Translations under genes and position numbers: made by a program
Notes under the pieces: model-generated
What the model saw: only the letters and a program-made list of their open reading frames with translations
The model's database searches: none
What the model was told of the DNA's origin: nothing
In this document: in pieces, positions 25,027-33,565 of the stretch
Layout: each line of letters starts with the position of its first letter
How positions within the stretch are numbered: the first letter of the stretch is position 1
NCBI GenBank assembly: GCA_049115695.1
Contig: JAGDZR010000014.1
Coordinates: 62,001-126,000, forward strand
Direction of reading: 5' to 3'
Origin: JAGDZR01 sp049115695
GTDB taxonomy: Bacteria; Bacteroidota; Bacteroidia; Cytophagales; Cyclobacteriaceae
Length of the DNA: 64,000 nt

Positions 25027-27027
25027 ATGAACACCGTCTTGATACATTTACTTGAGTCTAGCATTTTGCTAGCCGTACTTTATGTGATTTATATCCTGGT
25101 GCTCAGAAAGGAGAACTACTTCAATTTGAACAGGTACTATCTCCTGTTTATACCCGTTATTTCAATCATCATTCCCTTTATAAGTTTCGATTTAGGACAA
25201 CCTCAGATGTTGAGCGCGGTAAATGAACCCATTCAGCAAATAGGAAAAGTACGTCACGATTATTATGAGGCTTTAGACGAGTGGGCCAATCAATCCGCAT
25301 TTATTGAAAGTGATTTTGATAGGAGGCAATCGGATGTGATAGATTGGAATCAAATCATGCTCACTAGTCTCATGTCGATATATATAGGAGGTTTATTGTT
25401 TTGCCTATCAAGAAGCGTCTGGATGATGCAGTGGATCTTAAGGCTTTATCGGAGTAGTAAAAGAGAATATGTGGAAGGACTACAAGTGTTGATCAACTCA
25501 GCACACATTGCACCTTTCTCATTTTTAAAATATGTATTTGTGAGTAAGGAGACACGTCACAGTCCGGAATTTGATCAGATCCTGGCACACGAAAACATAC
25601 ACATACGAGAGCGACATTCGCTCGACCTATTAATGGTTCAACTTTTGGCTGCCATGCTGTGGTTCAATCCAATTATCTGGTGGCTGATTAAATCTTTAAA
25701 AACAGTTCATGAATACATAGCAGATAAACAAATGATTAATGCGGGTTATTCCTTAGTTGAGTACCAGACTTTGTTATTGAGACAATTGATCAGCAACAAC
25801 TCATATGGGTTGGTACACAATTTCAATTTATCATTTATTAAAAAGAGAATAACCATGATGACGAATAATGAGAAAACCCGATTGGGCAAAGTCCGGGTCG
25901 GTTTAGCAATAGTAGTTACACTTTTATTGAGTGTGTTTATTATACAGTGCAATGCCACTATGGAGGATCGTGCCCTCGATGTGGAAGTGGATACTGGAGA
26001 TTTAAGAATTGACCTTCCGAAGTTACCGGCTTCTAATTTTACGCCGATCTCTGATCCAGAGAATACGGTTACGCTTTCTATGGAAGGGGACAGGGTGTTC
26101 TTAGATGGGGAACCCGTGAGCGAAAGTGATCTTGACCAGGCGTTGCGAAATGTCAATATTACCCATCAAGGTGTCGTAATATTCAAAGTTGACAAAGACC
26201 AGAAGATGAAACTGGTGCGAGTCGTGCAAACAGCATTGAGACGCGTCAACCACCGGAAGATCTTGTATCTGGGGAAAACGGAAATTGGTGACAGGGTTGA
26301 GGTGCCATTTTTACTTCCTCCATTACCTGATTCCAAAGAAGGAGCTCAAATGCCGGTAATTGATGACAAATACATAGCTGAGACGGGCATGAAATTGCTT
26401 AAGGTTGATTTGGGGAACTCGCAAAATGACTATCCTGCTCTGGTTTATAATTTTGTCATGGATCAGGTGAATGAGGGTTCATCCAACTATGTAATCAGCG
26501 CTAAATTTGAAGATGATGATTCCTATGCTAGTTATCTCACGAATCTTGCGCAAATCCACCATGGGTTTAACAAGATCTACGATGAGCGTGCTCAGGAATT
26601 GTTTGGTAAGAGTTGGGTAGAGATTAGCAATAATCGTCAAGCAAATAAGGAACAATACAGTGCTGTACGAAAAGGTATCCCAAGGGCGATTTCAGTGGCG
26701 GAAGCAGACGTGAATAGCACCCAGTCTTTTAGACTTTTGGTTGGAGGAAGGTTGATCACTGATTCGGGTATTAACCTTGATCAGGTCAAACGTAATTTGG
26801 ATCAGCTATCATATGAGAGTGCTGAGGAATATCTGGGCAATGGCAACATTGAATTTGTGTTGGTGCGACAGGGAGTCGGTGTTAAAGAATTGACCGAGCG
26901 TGGGATTGAGCGTGAGGCTGAATTGGACTTGTCCAGTCTGGTGAATGAAGCGAAACAAGGAGATCATCTTGTGATCAAAGTATTGTCTGGCGATAAGCCG
27001 TATTTCGTGTCCTATCCATTCAATTGA
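25027..27027 (+). CDS. BlaR1-type M56 metallopeptidase with an ExbD-like domain
   Basis: A 666-residue inner-membrane sensor protease. Helices lie at about 5-26, 35-54, 110-140 and 200-222, and the zinc site is HENIH (188-192) followed by HEYIADK (228-234). A further helix (290-308) precedes a soluble C-terminal part. Residues about 345-418 resemble the ExbD/TolR periplasmic domain: TVTLSMEGDRVFLDGEPVSE, then a beta strand VVIFKVDKD and helix VVQTALRRV ending KILYLGKTE. The remaining 250 residues are unrecognised. Penicillin-binding sensor motifs were not seen, so it is not a classical BlaR1. It should regulate the BlaI-type repressor upstream. Confidence 0.85.
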   Translation: MNTVLIHLLESSILLAVLYVIYILVLRKENYFNLNRYYLLFIPVISIIIPFISFDLGQPQMLSAVNEPIQQIGKVRHDYYEALDEWANQSAFIESDFDRRQSDVIDWNQIMLTSLMSIYIGGLLFCLSRSVWMMQWILRLYRSSKREYVEGLQVLINSAHIAPFSFLKYVFVSKETRHSPEFDQILAHENIHIRERHSLDLLMVQLLAAMLWFNPIIWWLIKSLKTVHEYIADKQMINAGYSLVEYQTLLLRQLISNNSYGLVHNFNLSFIKKRITMMTNNEKTRLGKVRVGLAIVVTLLLSVFIIQCNATMEDRALDVEVDTGDLRIDLPKLPASNFTPISDPENTVTLSMEGDRVFLDGEPVSESDLDQALRNVNITHQGVVIFKVDKDQKMKLVRVVQTALRRVNHRKILYLGKTEIGDRVEVPFLLPPLPDSKEGAQMPVIDDKYIAETGMKLLKVDLGNSQNDYPALVYNFVMDQVNEGSSNYVISAKFEDDDSYASYLTNLAQIHHGFNKIYDERAQELFGKSWVEISNNRQANKEQYSAVRKGIPRAISVAEADVNSTQSFRLLVGGRLITDSGINLDQVKRNLDQLSYESAEEYLGNGNIEFVLVRQGVGVKELTERGIEREAELDLSSLVNEAKQGDHLVIKVLSGDKPYFVSYPFN

Positions 27028-27107
27028 ACCCAGTACTTCTTAGGATTTAATATGAATTTGTTTTTGGAAACAGGAACATAACGGACGAGTACGGTCAATT
27101 ATTAAAG

Positions 27108-27136
27108 ATATGGGGCGCTTATAAAGTGTCCCATAT
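27108..27136. terminator. Long hairpin between convergent genes
   Basis: A 13-bp stem (27108-27120 with 27124-27136, two G-U pairs) with a 3-base ATA loop lies between the convergent M56 gene and the gene ending at 27146. It probably ends transcription from both sides; no strong T-run follows in either direction. Confidence 0.6.
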
Positions 27137-27145
27137 TCAATCCAC

Positions 27146-27682
27146 TTAATTAAAATAGAGCACGGTCTCAGTGATCTCATCTTGCTCGTTGAGCAAAATA
27201 TGCCCCTGGTAACCTGACTCGGTTTGATTCTTTGACGATATCATTAGCTTCCTCCCATGTAGTTTGACCGCTCCTGGATTACAGGAATCAGTTATTTTCG
27301 ATCCTATGGTGAAAACCTCCAATCCTGAACTTAATGTCAAACGAAACTTTGAGTCGGTAATTGTAAGCCTTTGAGCTCCCAGGACATTTAAATTCGGGTA
27401 TTTCATTTGATCTCTAAAGGAGGCTTGCAGACCATCAAAACTGGCTTTACGCCTGCGCCTTCCTGCTTCATCCACCCACTTGTCCATTGTGAAGGGTCCA
27501 AGCGCATTCAAAAATTCGTGACCCGCCTCAATATTGGCTAGTTCGCCAAGCGTTACCTGATCATTTATCTTGATAGTATGAAATTCAGTCAAAAATATCG
27601 AGCCGTCAATCAATTCGAGTTTGTCCTGGGCAATAGTTGAGAATGACAGCAGTAAGAGAAGTGCTCCAATAGTGGTTTTCAT
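27146..27682 (-). CDS. Exported protein of unknown function
   Basis: A 178-residue protein with a clear signal peptide (IGALLLLLSFSTIAQ) and no recognised domain. The mature part is beta-rich with a basic stretch EAGRRRRKASFDG and one cysteine. Probably periplasmic or surface-exposed. The downstream toxin-antitoxin genes end 25 bases upstream of its start on the same strand, so read-through is possible. Confidence 0.7.
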   Translation of the reverse strand: MKTTIGALLLLLSFSTIAQDKLELIDGSIFLTEFHTIKINDQVTLGELANIEAGHEFLNALGPFTMDKWVDEAGRRRRKASFDGLQASFRDQMKYPNLNVLGAQRLTITDSKFRLTLSSGLEVFTIGSKITDSCNPGAVKLHGRKLMISSKNQTESGYQGHILLNEQDEITETVLYFN

Positions 27683-27707
27683 GTGTGCATTTATAGTGTG
27701 TAGAAGT

Positions 27708-28085
27708 TTAACCGATGATTAATTTGGGTAAATCATAGCGCTCAAATTTTTTATCTCTTGATATTAGTGCCATTTGTGATTGTTGTGCCTGCGCAATGAT
27801 CATATGATCGAAAGGATCCTTGTGGTGATTCGGAAGCAACGAGGTTCTCCATGCATGATGTTCGTTGATTGATAGAACTTGGATGCTTTCTTTTTCCAAT
27901 ACTTCCATGAGATCATCCGGCACTGATAACTTTCCTAATCTGGATTTAATAGCAATTTCCCAAATGGATGCTGCACTTACATAGACTTCATTTCTTGCAT
28001 CTTGAATAATCTTCATTGCAGACGGAGACAATTGACTGGGATCGGTGAGCCACCAAAGCAGAATGTGCGTGTCTATCAAGTACAT
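27708..28085 (-). CDS. PIN-domain ribonuclease toxin (VapC-like)
   Basis: A 125-residue PIN nuclease. The acidic metal site is visible: Asp5 in YLIDTHILLWW, Glu in SIWEIAIKSRLGKL, Asp in KDPFDHMIIAQA and Asp in LISRDKKF. This matches the type II toxin family formerly called COG3744. It would cleave RNA when not bound by antitoxin. Its ATG overlaps the antitoxin stop by one base (TGATG), so translation is coupled. Confidence 0.92.
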   Translation of the reverse strand: MYLIDTHILLWWLTDPSQLSPSAMKIIQDARNEVYVSAASIWEIAIKSRLGKLSVPDDLMEVLEKESIQVLSINEHHAWRTSLLPNHHKDPFDHMIIAQAQQSQMALISRDKKFERYDLPKLIIG

Positions 28086-28312
28086 CAGTCCTGACTAAAC
28101 AGATTTTCTATTTCAGGAATAGGGTCGTCAAAGTTGTCAGGAATGGTGATTTTATTTTTCCATTGTCCACCTTTCCGATTTTTAGGAATATATGGTTTCA
28201 AAACAGCCACAGGATTACCTCCCTTTGCAATGATGACTTCTTCTCCTTTATCGACCTCTTCAATGAGCTTGGACAAGTGAGTTTTTGCTGCATGAATATT
28301 GTAAGTCTTCAC
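28085..28312 (-). CDS. Phd/YefM-type antitoxin
   Basis: A 75-residue antitoxin: MKTYNIHAAKTHLSKLIEEV and GEEVIIAKGGNPVAVLKPY form the Phd DNA-binding half, and the C-terminal tail (about 50-75) would wrap the toxin. The start codon is GTG at 28310-28312; the ATG overlapping it is out of frame and meets a stop at once. Two palindromes lie directly upstream and probably mediate autorepression. Confidence 0.9.
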   Translation of the reverse strand: MKTYNIHAAKTHLSKLIEEVDKGEEVIIAKGGNPVAVLKPYIPKNRKGGQWKNKITIPDNFDDPIPEIENLFSQD

Positions 28313-28313
28313 A

Positions 28314-28330
28314 TTAGCTAAGTTAGCTAA
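28314..28330 (-). promoter_or_regulatory. Double palindromic operator of the toxin-antitoxin pair
   Basis: Two copies of the self-complementary octamer TTAGCTAA (28314-28321 and 28323-28330) separated by one G lie one base upstream of the antitoxin GTG. Phd-family antitoxins bind such paired palindromes cooperatively with toxin. The overlap with the ribosome-binding region means the transcript leader must be short or include the operator. Confidence 0.65.
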
Positions 28331-28375
28331 TCTGTCGCATTAATCAAAAGAAGCAATGCTGGCAGATGTATTGGT

Positions 28376-28627
28376 TTAACTTCTTGCTGAAGTAAACAGT
28401 CTGAGCGTGTACTTAACTGTGTAAAATGGAATATAAAAATGCCACCATTTTAGTTCTTCCGACAGGAACAAATTCCTGGCGCGCACAAATCTGAGGAATG
28501 GCACAACAACTACATATGCCATTAATATGATGGCAAATGTCATATTGTCTATCCAATCAAATCTCCCAGCAACGAATAAAAATGCTATTGGCAAAATGCT
28601 AATCGAGCTAAAAATCCATTTATTCAT
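28376..28627 (-). CDS. Small membrane protein of unknown function
   Basis: An 83-residue protein with two hydrophobic segments (SISILPIAFLFVAG, about 8-21, and FAIILMAYVVVVPFLRFV, about 31-48) and a basic, aromatic C-terminus (WWHFYIPFYTVKYTLRLF). No family recognised. It stands alone between the antitoxin operator and dinB. Confidence 0.6.
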   Translation of the reverse strand: MNKWIFSSISILPIAFLFVAGRFDWIDNMTFAIILMAYVVVVPFLRFVRARNLFLSEELKWWHFYIPFYTVKYTLRLFTSARS

Positions 28628-28720
28628 AGTTGAATGCTTGCTTTGAAAAAACTAAACTAGCACAAAAAGAGTTATTCACAATACATACATCAATAGAACA
28701 ATTCGAGTGATTGATGATAA

Positions 28721-29794
28721 CTAAAACTCCAACGTCAGTTGACTTGGGATTGGCTTCACTACTTCCTGCTTCAAATTGGATACCCCTACACCGATCAGTC
28801 GGATGCCTATCTCATTGAGCAAATCTTCATTCATCAGGCCAACCGCAAGTTGGCTTAGCTCATCAGCGCTTTTAATGGCATCATCAGTAGTCTTGCTCCG
28901 AGTGATTTGTTTGAAATCGGCATATTTGATCTTGATGGTGACGGTATACCCTTGCGATTTGCTCTGTTCATAACGTTTGAAAGCTATCCGAGCAATCCGA
29001 TCCAACTCCGCATTAATATCGGCAAGTTCAAATAAGTTTTCTTCAAAGGTTCGTTCGGCACTTATCGATTTGGTTGCCCTGCTTGGCTTGACACTGCGAT
29101 GGTCTATTGCCCTCGATATATTGTAATAGTACTGCCCTGACTTTCCGAAGCGCCGCTTCATGTCTTCCAGGGTTTTGGCACGAAGGTCTTTACCTGTGAA
29201 TATACCAGCTTTGATCATCTTGTCAGCCGTTACCTTTCCAATGCCAAAAAACTTTCTAACCGGGAGTTTGGCAACAAAGTCTTCGGCTTCATCTGGCAAG
29301 ATGACAAAGAGACCATCTGGTTTGTCCATGTCAGAGGCCGTTTTAGCCAGAAATTTATTGTACGAAACTCCGGCAGATGCAATCAAGCCTGTTCGCTCTT
29401 TGATCTTTTGCTTGATTTGTTGAGCTATGAGGGTAGCTGAGTTGAGACCAATTTTGTTTTCAGTGATATCAAGATATGCTTCATCTAATGAGAGGGGCTC
29501 AACCAAATCTGTGTACTCAAAGAACACCTTCCTGATCTCTTTTGAGATTTCCTTGTACCTGTCGAATCTGGGATAAACGAAAATCAGATTAGGGCACTGC
29601 TTGGCTGCCATGGCCGATGACATGGCAGAACGAACACCGTATTTTCGAGCTTCATAGCTGGCTGCCGAAACTACTCCTCGTTTTGAGTCTCCACCTACAG
29701 CCACGGGTTTACCTCTTAGTTCAGGGTTGTCATGCTGCTCTACTGACGCATAGAAGGCGTCCATGTCCACATGTATGATCTTTCGTAAGCTCAC
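28721..29794 (-). CDS. dinB: DNA polymerase IV
   Basis: A 357-residue Y-family translesion polymerase. Catalytic acids are Asp10 in HVDMDAFYASVE and Asp104/Glu105 in LSLDEAYLDI; the steric-gate region is FYASVE. The thumb helix-hairpin-helix (KFFGIGKVTADKM) and little-finger domain follow, and the protein ends in LTLEF, a QLxLF-like beta-clamp binding motif. The start codon is GTG at 29794. No LexA-type site was recognised upstream. Confidence 0.95.
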   Translation of the reverse strand: MSLRKIIHVDMDAFYASVEQHDNPELRGKPVAVGGDSKRGVVSAASYEARKYGVRSAMSSAMAAKQCPNLIFVYPRFDRYKEISKEIRKVFFEYTDLVEPLSLDEAYLDITENKIGLNSATLIAQQIKQKIKERTGLIASAGVSYNKFLAKTASDMDKPDGLFVILPDEAEDFVAKLPVRKFFGIGKVTADKMIKAGIFTGKDLRAKTLEDMKRRFGKSGQYYYNISRAIDHRSVKPSRATKSISAERTFEENLFELADINAELDRIARIAFKRYEQSKSQGYTVTIKIKYADFKQITRSKTTDDAIKSADELSQLAVGLMNEDLLNEIGIRLIGVGVSNLKQEVVKPIPSQLTLEF

Positions 29795-29851
29795 GGTCTC
29801 AATTTACGAAATGATCAGCGACGTGTTCGAGCTTCATTTCAATGTGATCAA

Positions 29852-30490
29852 CTACAGTGATTTTAATACACTGATGATTTCATTTTGATTAGCACGTCTG
29901 GTAATGTCTGGATTGTTGTAAATGTACTTAACCAGACCATCTTGACCGATGACAAGAGTTGCAGGAATAGGCACCACTACCTGACCACTAAAGTCTTCAG
30001 TAGCCTCATCAATAGACATTTTGTCTTTGATGACACCAGGTCCAATACCCGGAGGAGCAATCAATTCAAGTCCGTAGGTCTTGGCGATTCGATTACCCAT
30101 ATCGGACAGCACATCATCAGTCAGTCTATGTCGGTCTTTTACCAAAATGTTGTAATCAGGAAGCATGGGGGAAATGCCTACATGCTGTCCTCCTGCACCT
30201 TCGATCTCCTGCTTTCGATTCGCAAAACCTCTGATTTCAGCATTACAGTAGGGACACCAATCGCCGCGATAAAAACTCAGAATCAAGGATCCTTTGGCTA
30301 GATAATCGTCCATTGACTTTCGCTTTCCATCAAAATTCAACAGGTTAAATGAGGGGGCTCTGTCTCCCACCTTAAGGGTTTTGGTCGATACAAATTCTAA
30401 TTGTTGTCCATCAGCAGTTTCAAATTTGACAGGATTAATAGTTTCTACTAGTTTCCCTGTAGATCGATAGAGATTGTATGCTATTCCCAT
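29852..30490 (-). CDS. Peroxiredoxin-like protein (AhpC/TSA family)
   Basis: A 212-residue thioredoxin-fold protein. The active site reads FYRGDWCPYCNAEI with a CxxC pair (Cys79, Cys82), where typical peroxiredoxins have a single Cys; this is the redoxin subgroup. KVGDRAPSFNLLNFDG marks the domain start at about 40 and PATLVIGQDG the last strands. It would reduce peroxides or act as a thiol oxidoreductase in the cytosol; no signal peptide is seen. Confidence 0.88.
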   Translation of the reverse strand: MGIAYNLYRSTGKLVETINPVKFETADGQQLEFVSTKTLKVGDRAPSFNLLNFDGKRKSMDDYLAKGSLILSFYRGDWCPYCNAEIRGFANRKQEIEGAGGQHVGISPMLPDYNILVKDRHRLTDDVLSDMGNRIAKTYGLELIAPPGIGPGVIKDKMSIDEATEDFSGQVVVPIPATLVIGQDGLVKYIYNNPDITRRANQNEIISVLKSL

Positions 30491-30551
30491 GTAGTTTTAA
30501 ATATGGACATATTTTTGGCTGTTAAAACAACTTTTAAGATAATTTAGTTTT

Positions 30552-30806
30552 ATGAAGCTATTAAAATTGGTCGTTATCTTCTCTTTGGTAACACTCATCC
30601 AGTGCAATAATGCGGATGAACCCGTTACGGAAGAGGAGCAGTCATTTGCAGTAGACATTGGCTCGAGTACAATTCCTTATATAGTGATCAATACAGATGA
30701 AGATGTGGTGAACAAACCCAGTAAGTCAGCACCTCGAATGGATCAGTCTCATTTAGGTTTAACAAGGCTGGTAAATACGAATCAATGGTCTGATCAAAGT
30801 CTATAA
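30552..30806 (+). CDS. Small lipoprotein, possibly a truncated CotH-type N-terminus
   Basis: An 84-residue protein with a lipoprotein signal (VVIFSLVTLIQCNN). The mature part has STIPYIVINTDEDVV, which resembles the first strand of CotH-family lipoproteins (LPVISIKTEN in the one at 59417). It then stops after 84 residues without the CotH body. It may be an independent small lipoprotein or a decayed remnant. The 200 bases after it (30807-31007) show no gene apart from a 23-codon candidate leader. Confidence 0.5.
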   Translation: MKLLKLVVIFSLVTLIQCNNADEPVTEEEQSFAVDIGSSTIPYIVINTDEDVVNKPSKSAPRMDQSHLGLTRLVNTNQWSDQSL

Positions 30807-30939
30807 TTCCATTCTATTTGAAAAAATATCGAGGCTCATGCGAAATTATTTCATTTGAAAAATGTGCATTTAGGCTTAGTGGAAGTCATTTTGAGTCCCA
30901 ATTGAGTAATTGTGAGACATATTTACAAAACTTTTTTTC

Positions 30940-31011
30940 ATGCTGATGCAGCGAAAACGGATTGAAGTGCATTTATACTTTAAAGAACAAAAAATAGAGA
31001 CCAAAGCTTGA
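30940..31011 (+). other. Possible 23-codon leader ORF coupled to the sigma factor gene
   Basis: ATG 30940 to TGA 31009-31011 encodes 23 residues rich in Lys/Arg. Its TGA overlaps the TTG start of the sigma gene as TTGA, an arrangement typical of translational coupling. The ORF is short and could be chance. Confidence 0.25.
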
Positions 31012-31535
31012 CCGAAGAGGAGCTGATAAGTGAATGCCTGAAAGGCGGCAAAGGCCAGCGGCTTCTTTACGAGCATTATGTGAAGAAAATGGGTAATCTG
31101 TGTCTTCGTTATTGCTCAAACAATGAACTCGCTCAAGATGCTTTGGTAGAAGGATTTATGAAAGTTTTTCAAAGTATAGACAAATTTCAATACATGGGCG
31201 TTGGGTCTCTGACAGCATGGATAAGTCGAATCATGGTTAACAATTCCCTTGAAATTCTCAGAAAGGAGAAACGACATTTTGATGTATTGGATTCCGCAAA
31301 GGTCGTTACGGCTATTGACGCCAATTGGAGTTTCGATCATGAAGAATTAGTAAATTGTATCAAATCTCTCCCAGATGGTTACAGAACTGTTTTCAATATG
31401 GCGGTGATAGATGGATACAATCATAGTGAGATAGCATCTGAGCTGGGCATTACGGAAAGTGCTTCACGTTCACAATTGGCTCGCGCTAGAACCAGACTTC
31501 AGGAAATGCTGAAGGAAGGAGGTTGGTATGGTTGA
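31008..31535 (+). CDS. ECF-family RNA polymerase sigma factor
   Basis: A 175-residue sigma-70-family factor. Region 2 has LLYEHYVKKMGNLCLRY, ELAQDALVEGFMKVFQSI and GSLTAWISRIMVNNSLEILR (-10 recognition); region 4 has LPDGYRTVFNMAVIDGYNHSEIA and LGITESASRSQLARARTRL (-35 recognition helix). The start is TTG 31008; a stop codon lies nine codons upstream and there is no in-frame ATG before region 2. The next gene overlaps by 8 bases and encodes a membrane-anchored candidate anti-sigma factor. It probably controls this operon among other targets. Confidence 0.93.
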   Translation: MTEEELISECLKGGKGQRLLYEHYVKKMGNLCLRYCSNNELAQDALVEGFMKVFQSIDKFQYMGVGSLTAWISRIMVNNSLEILRKEKRHFDVLDSAKVVTAIDANWSFDHEELVNCIKSLPDGYRTVFNMAVIDGYNHSEIASELGITESASRSQLARARTRLQEMLKEGGWYG

Positions 31536-32037
31536 TCAATTTGACAAACTGGTGAAAGATCATATCCTGGAATCCGAACAGCTTTTTCCAGCGGAACTTG
31601 GATCTACAGATCTGATTTGGGATCGAATAGAGCAAAGACAAAAAGGGAAGGTCAGAAAGCTCAATGTATTCCACTACGGCATAGCGGCATCACTATTGAT
31701 AGGAATGGTGCTCACACTTCAACTCTTTAAGCAGAGTCCGGAACAACAGGAGCATGCGATGACCGTGATGTTATTTGAACAAGAAATTACTGCTGTGTCT
31801 AATGAAGAATTTGAGGCACTAGAATTCATCAAACAGTGGTGCGTTGCAAATGCCATTGCATGCAAAACGGATGAATTTCAGATGATAGGTATGGAGCTGA
31901 CCGGAACACAGGAAGCTTTGAATTCTCTCGTTCAGGATATGGCTGTTTTTGGAGAAGATCCTGCATTGAACAAGGCCAAGTCACGAATACTTCAACATCG
32001 ATCAGATGTCATCAAACAAATCATGAAACAACTATGA
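31528..32037 (+). CDS. Single-pass membrane protein, candidate anti-sigma factor
   Basis: A 169-residue protein with a cytosolic N-terminus of about 47 residues (DLIWDRIEQRQKGK), one membrane helix (YGIAASLLIGMVLTLQLF, about 50-67) and a periplasmic C-terminal domain with two cysteines (WCVANAIACK). Topology, size and 8-base overlap with the ECF sigma gene are those of an anti-sigma factor. No zinc-binding HxxxCxxC motif is present, so this is inferred from context, not from sequence family. Confidence 0.65.
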   Translation: MVDQFDKLVKDHILESEQLFPAELGSTDLIWDRIEQRQKGKVRKLNVFHYGIAASLLIGMVLTLQLFKQSPEQQEHAMTVMLFEQEITAVSNEEFEALEFIKQWCVANAIACKTDEFQMIGMELTGTQEALNSLVQDMAVFGEDPALNKAKSRILQHRSDVIKQIMKQL

Positions 32038-32882
32038 AGTATTTGCTGATAAGCATTTTGCTTTTTCAGTGTTTGCTTGCTACTGGACAGTCAAAGTCCA
32101 AGACTTATAATGAAGTGCTTGAGACCAAGACGCTGGTCATGTACCTGGAAAAGGCAGACTTGATGATTGGAAAGAGTCCAGATAGCAAGATTCATGTAGA
32201 CATTACTTTTAAAGCCACCAATCAGGATGAGTCATTGGCCACTCAGGAGCTGACTTATATGAGGTATTCTCTGCTAAGAGATGGCTTGGGTTGGGAGTTT
32301 AGAAATGGCTTTTTTGTTGGCAATGCGAACAAAATCTACTCGAAACTGGATGTCAAAATCAATCTCTTAATTCCAGAGGATCTTTCTCTGACTGTTGAAA
32401 ACAAGTATGGAAATATCGATTTGGAAGACGTAAAACTCAATGCATCGATGAGTTTAACGTATGGAGACATTCACGCTTCCAACCTTACAGGGAATCTGGA
32501 TGTTCAGTTGAATTATGGAGAACTTCATGGTAGCAAGCTGCAGTTTGATAAGCTCAATGGTAAATTGTACCAATCAAAAGTTTGGGCTGAATTTGAAATT
32601 GATAGGGTTGATATTAATGGAAACTATAGTGACTTAAGCTTGATCGTGAATCGAGGAGGCAACATTGATATCACCATGAAGAATTCATTTATCAACATCT
32701 CACTTGATGACTTGAAGAAATTCAACTATGACCTGAGAACTGTGGGCGGTGAAATATTTTTTCCTGATATTGAGGGGATTGAATTGGATGACAAAAAAGA
32801 AAAACTGAAATTGGGCAATGATGTGGATTCAGAGATCAACATCTCCACCACATACAACAACATATATGTCAAGGAAAAATGA
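32034..32882 (+). CDS. Exported DUF4097-like beta-helix protein
   Basis: A 282-residue protein with signal peptide (ISILLFQCLLATGQ). The mature part is a series of short beta strands with regular spacing (ENKYGNIDLEDVKL, SLTYGDIHASNLTG, QLNYGELHGSKL, NGNYSDLSLIVNRGG), the pattern of DUF4097/adhesin-type right-handed helices often found in ECF sigma operons. It overlaps both neighbours by 4 bases. Probably periplasmic or outer-membrane associated; role unknown. Confidence 0.72.
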   Translation: MKYLLISILLFQCLLATGQSKSKTYNEVLETKTLVMYLEKADLMIGKSPDSKIHVDITFKATNQDESLATQELTYMRYSLLRDGLGWEFRNGFFVGNANKIYSKLDVKINLLIPEDLSLTVENKYGNIDLEDVKLNASMSLTYGDIHASNLTGNLDVQLNYGELHGSKLQFDKLNGKLYQSKVWAEFEIDRVDINGNYSDLSLIVNRGGNIDITMKNSFINISLDDLKKFNYDLRTVGGEIFFPDIEGIELDDKKEKLKLGNDVDSEINISTTYNNIYVKEK

Positions 32883-33565
32883 AGTATGTCCTAATTGTGT
32901 TTGTCTGTATTCTTGGTATTTGCAAGGAAACTTTTGGTCAAGACACAATTTCTGTTTTTAAGCAAAAAGCCCTATTTATCTCCACAGGAACGGGTTTGAT
33001 GAAAGGAAATCTAGATGAGTTAAATCAAGACCTGGCACTTGAAGGATTCGCACCGATTCCAGCATTACTCAGTATCACTTCAGTCAAGTTTGGACATTAT
33101 TTCAAAAAACTTTTTGCAGAGGTCGAATTCCAGCAATGCATTTCGGATCAGATAGAAGCAGCAAACTCTTCAGTTATCTCCCTTAGCGCCAGCAATATTG
33201 GATTGAATATAGGGTATGACCTATATAATAGCCAACATGTAGATGTATCAGTATTTGGTGGGGTTTTACAAAACTTCACTACAGTTACAATGAAGGAATC
33301 GAATGTTGCTGGTCAATCGAATGTTAGCGATTTGCTCAGCATGCCACATAGATCAGCATCTTCCATTTTCAGGAAGGGATTTCAGCAACTGGGCGTGATG
33401 GTGGATTACAAACCATTTGCGACTTATGAAGGGATTAGCATTGGCAGCAGATTGGCATTTCAGGTCCAAACCAGGCTAAACCGATTTGAAGCACCAATCG
33501 GACCTTATACTTTAATCTTCGTCAAATTTACGAATCTAAAGTCCAGTGTTCAATGGGGAAGATAG
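32879..33565 (+). CDS. Probable outer-membrane beta-barrel protein, paralog A
   Basis: A 228-residue exported protein (signal peptide VCILGICKETFGQ). Alternating strands (KFGHYFKKLFAEVEF, SIGSRLAFQVQTRL, PYTLIFVKFTNLK) suggest an 8-strand-type barrel. Its first mature segment, GLMKGNLDELNQDLALEGFAP, matches GNEYNLDKLQADFAQNGFAE of the next gene at similar spacing, so the two are tandem paralogs; each quoted part is one side of that match. Overlaps neighbours by 4 and 13 bases. Confidence 0.7.
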   Translation: MKYVLIVFVCILGICKETFGQDTISVFKQKALFISTGTGLMKGNLDELNQDLALEGFAPIPALLSITSVKFGHYFKKLFAEVEFQQCISDQIEAANSSVISLSASNIGLNIGYDLYNSQHVDVSVFGGVLQNFTTVTMKESNVAGQSNVSDLLSMPHRSASSIFRKGFQQLGVMVDYKPFATYEGISIGSRLAFQVQTRLNRFEAPIGPYTLIFVKFTNLKSSVQWGR

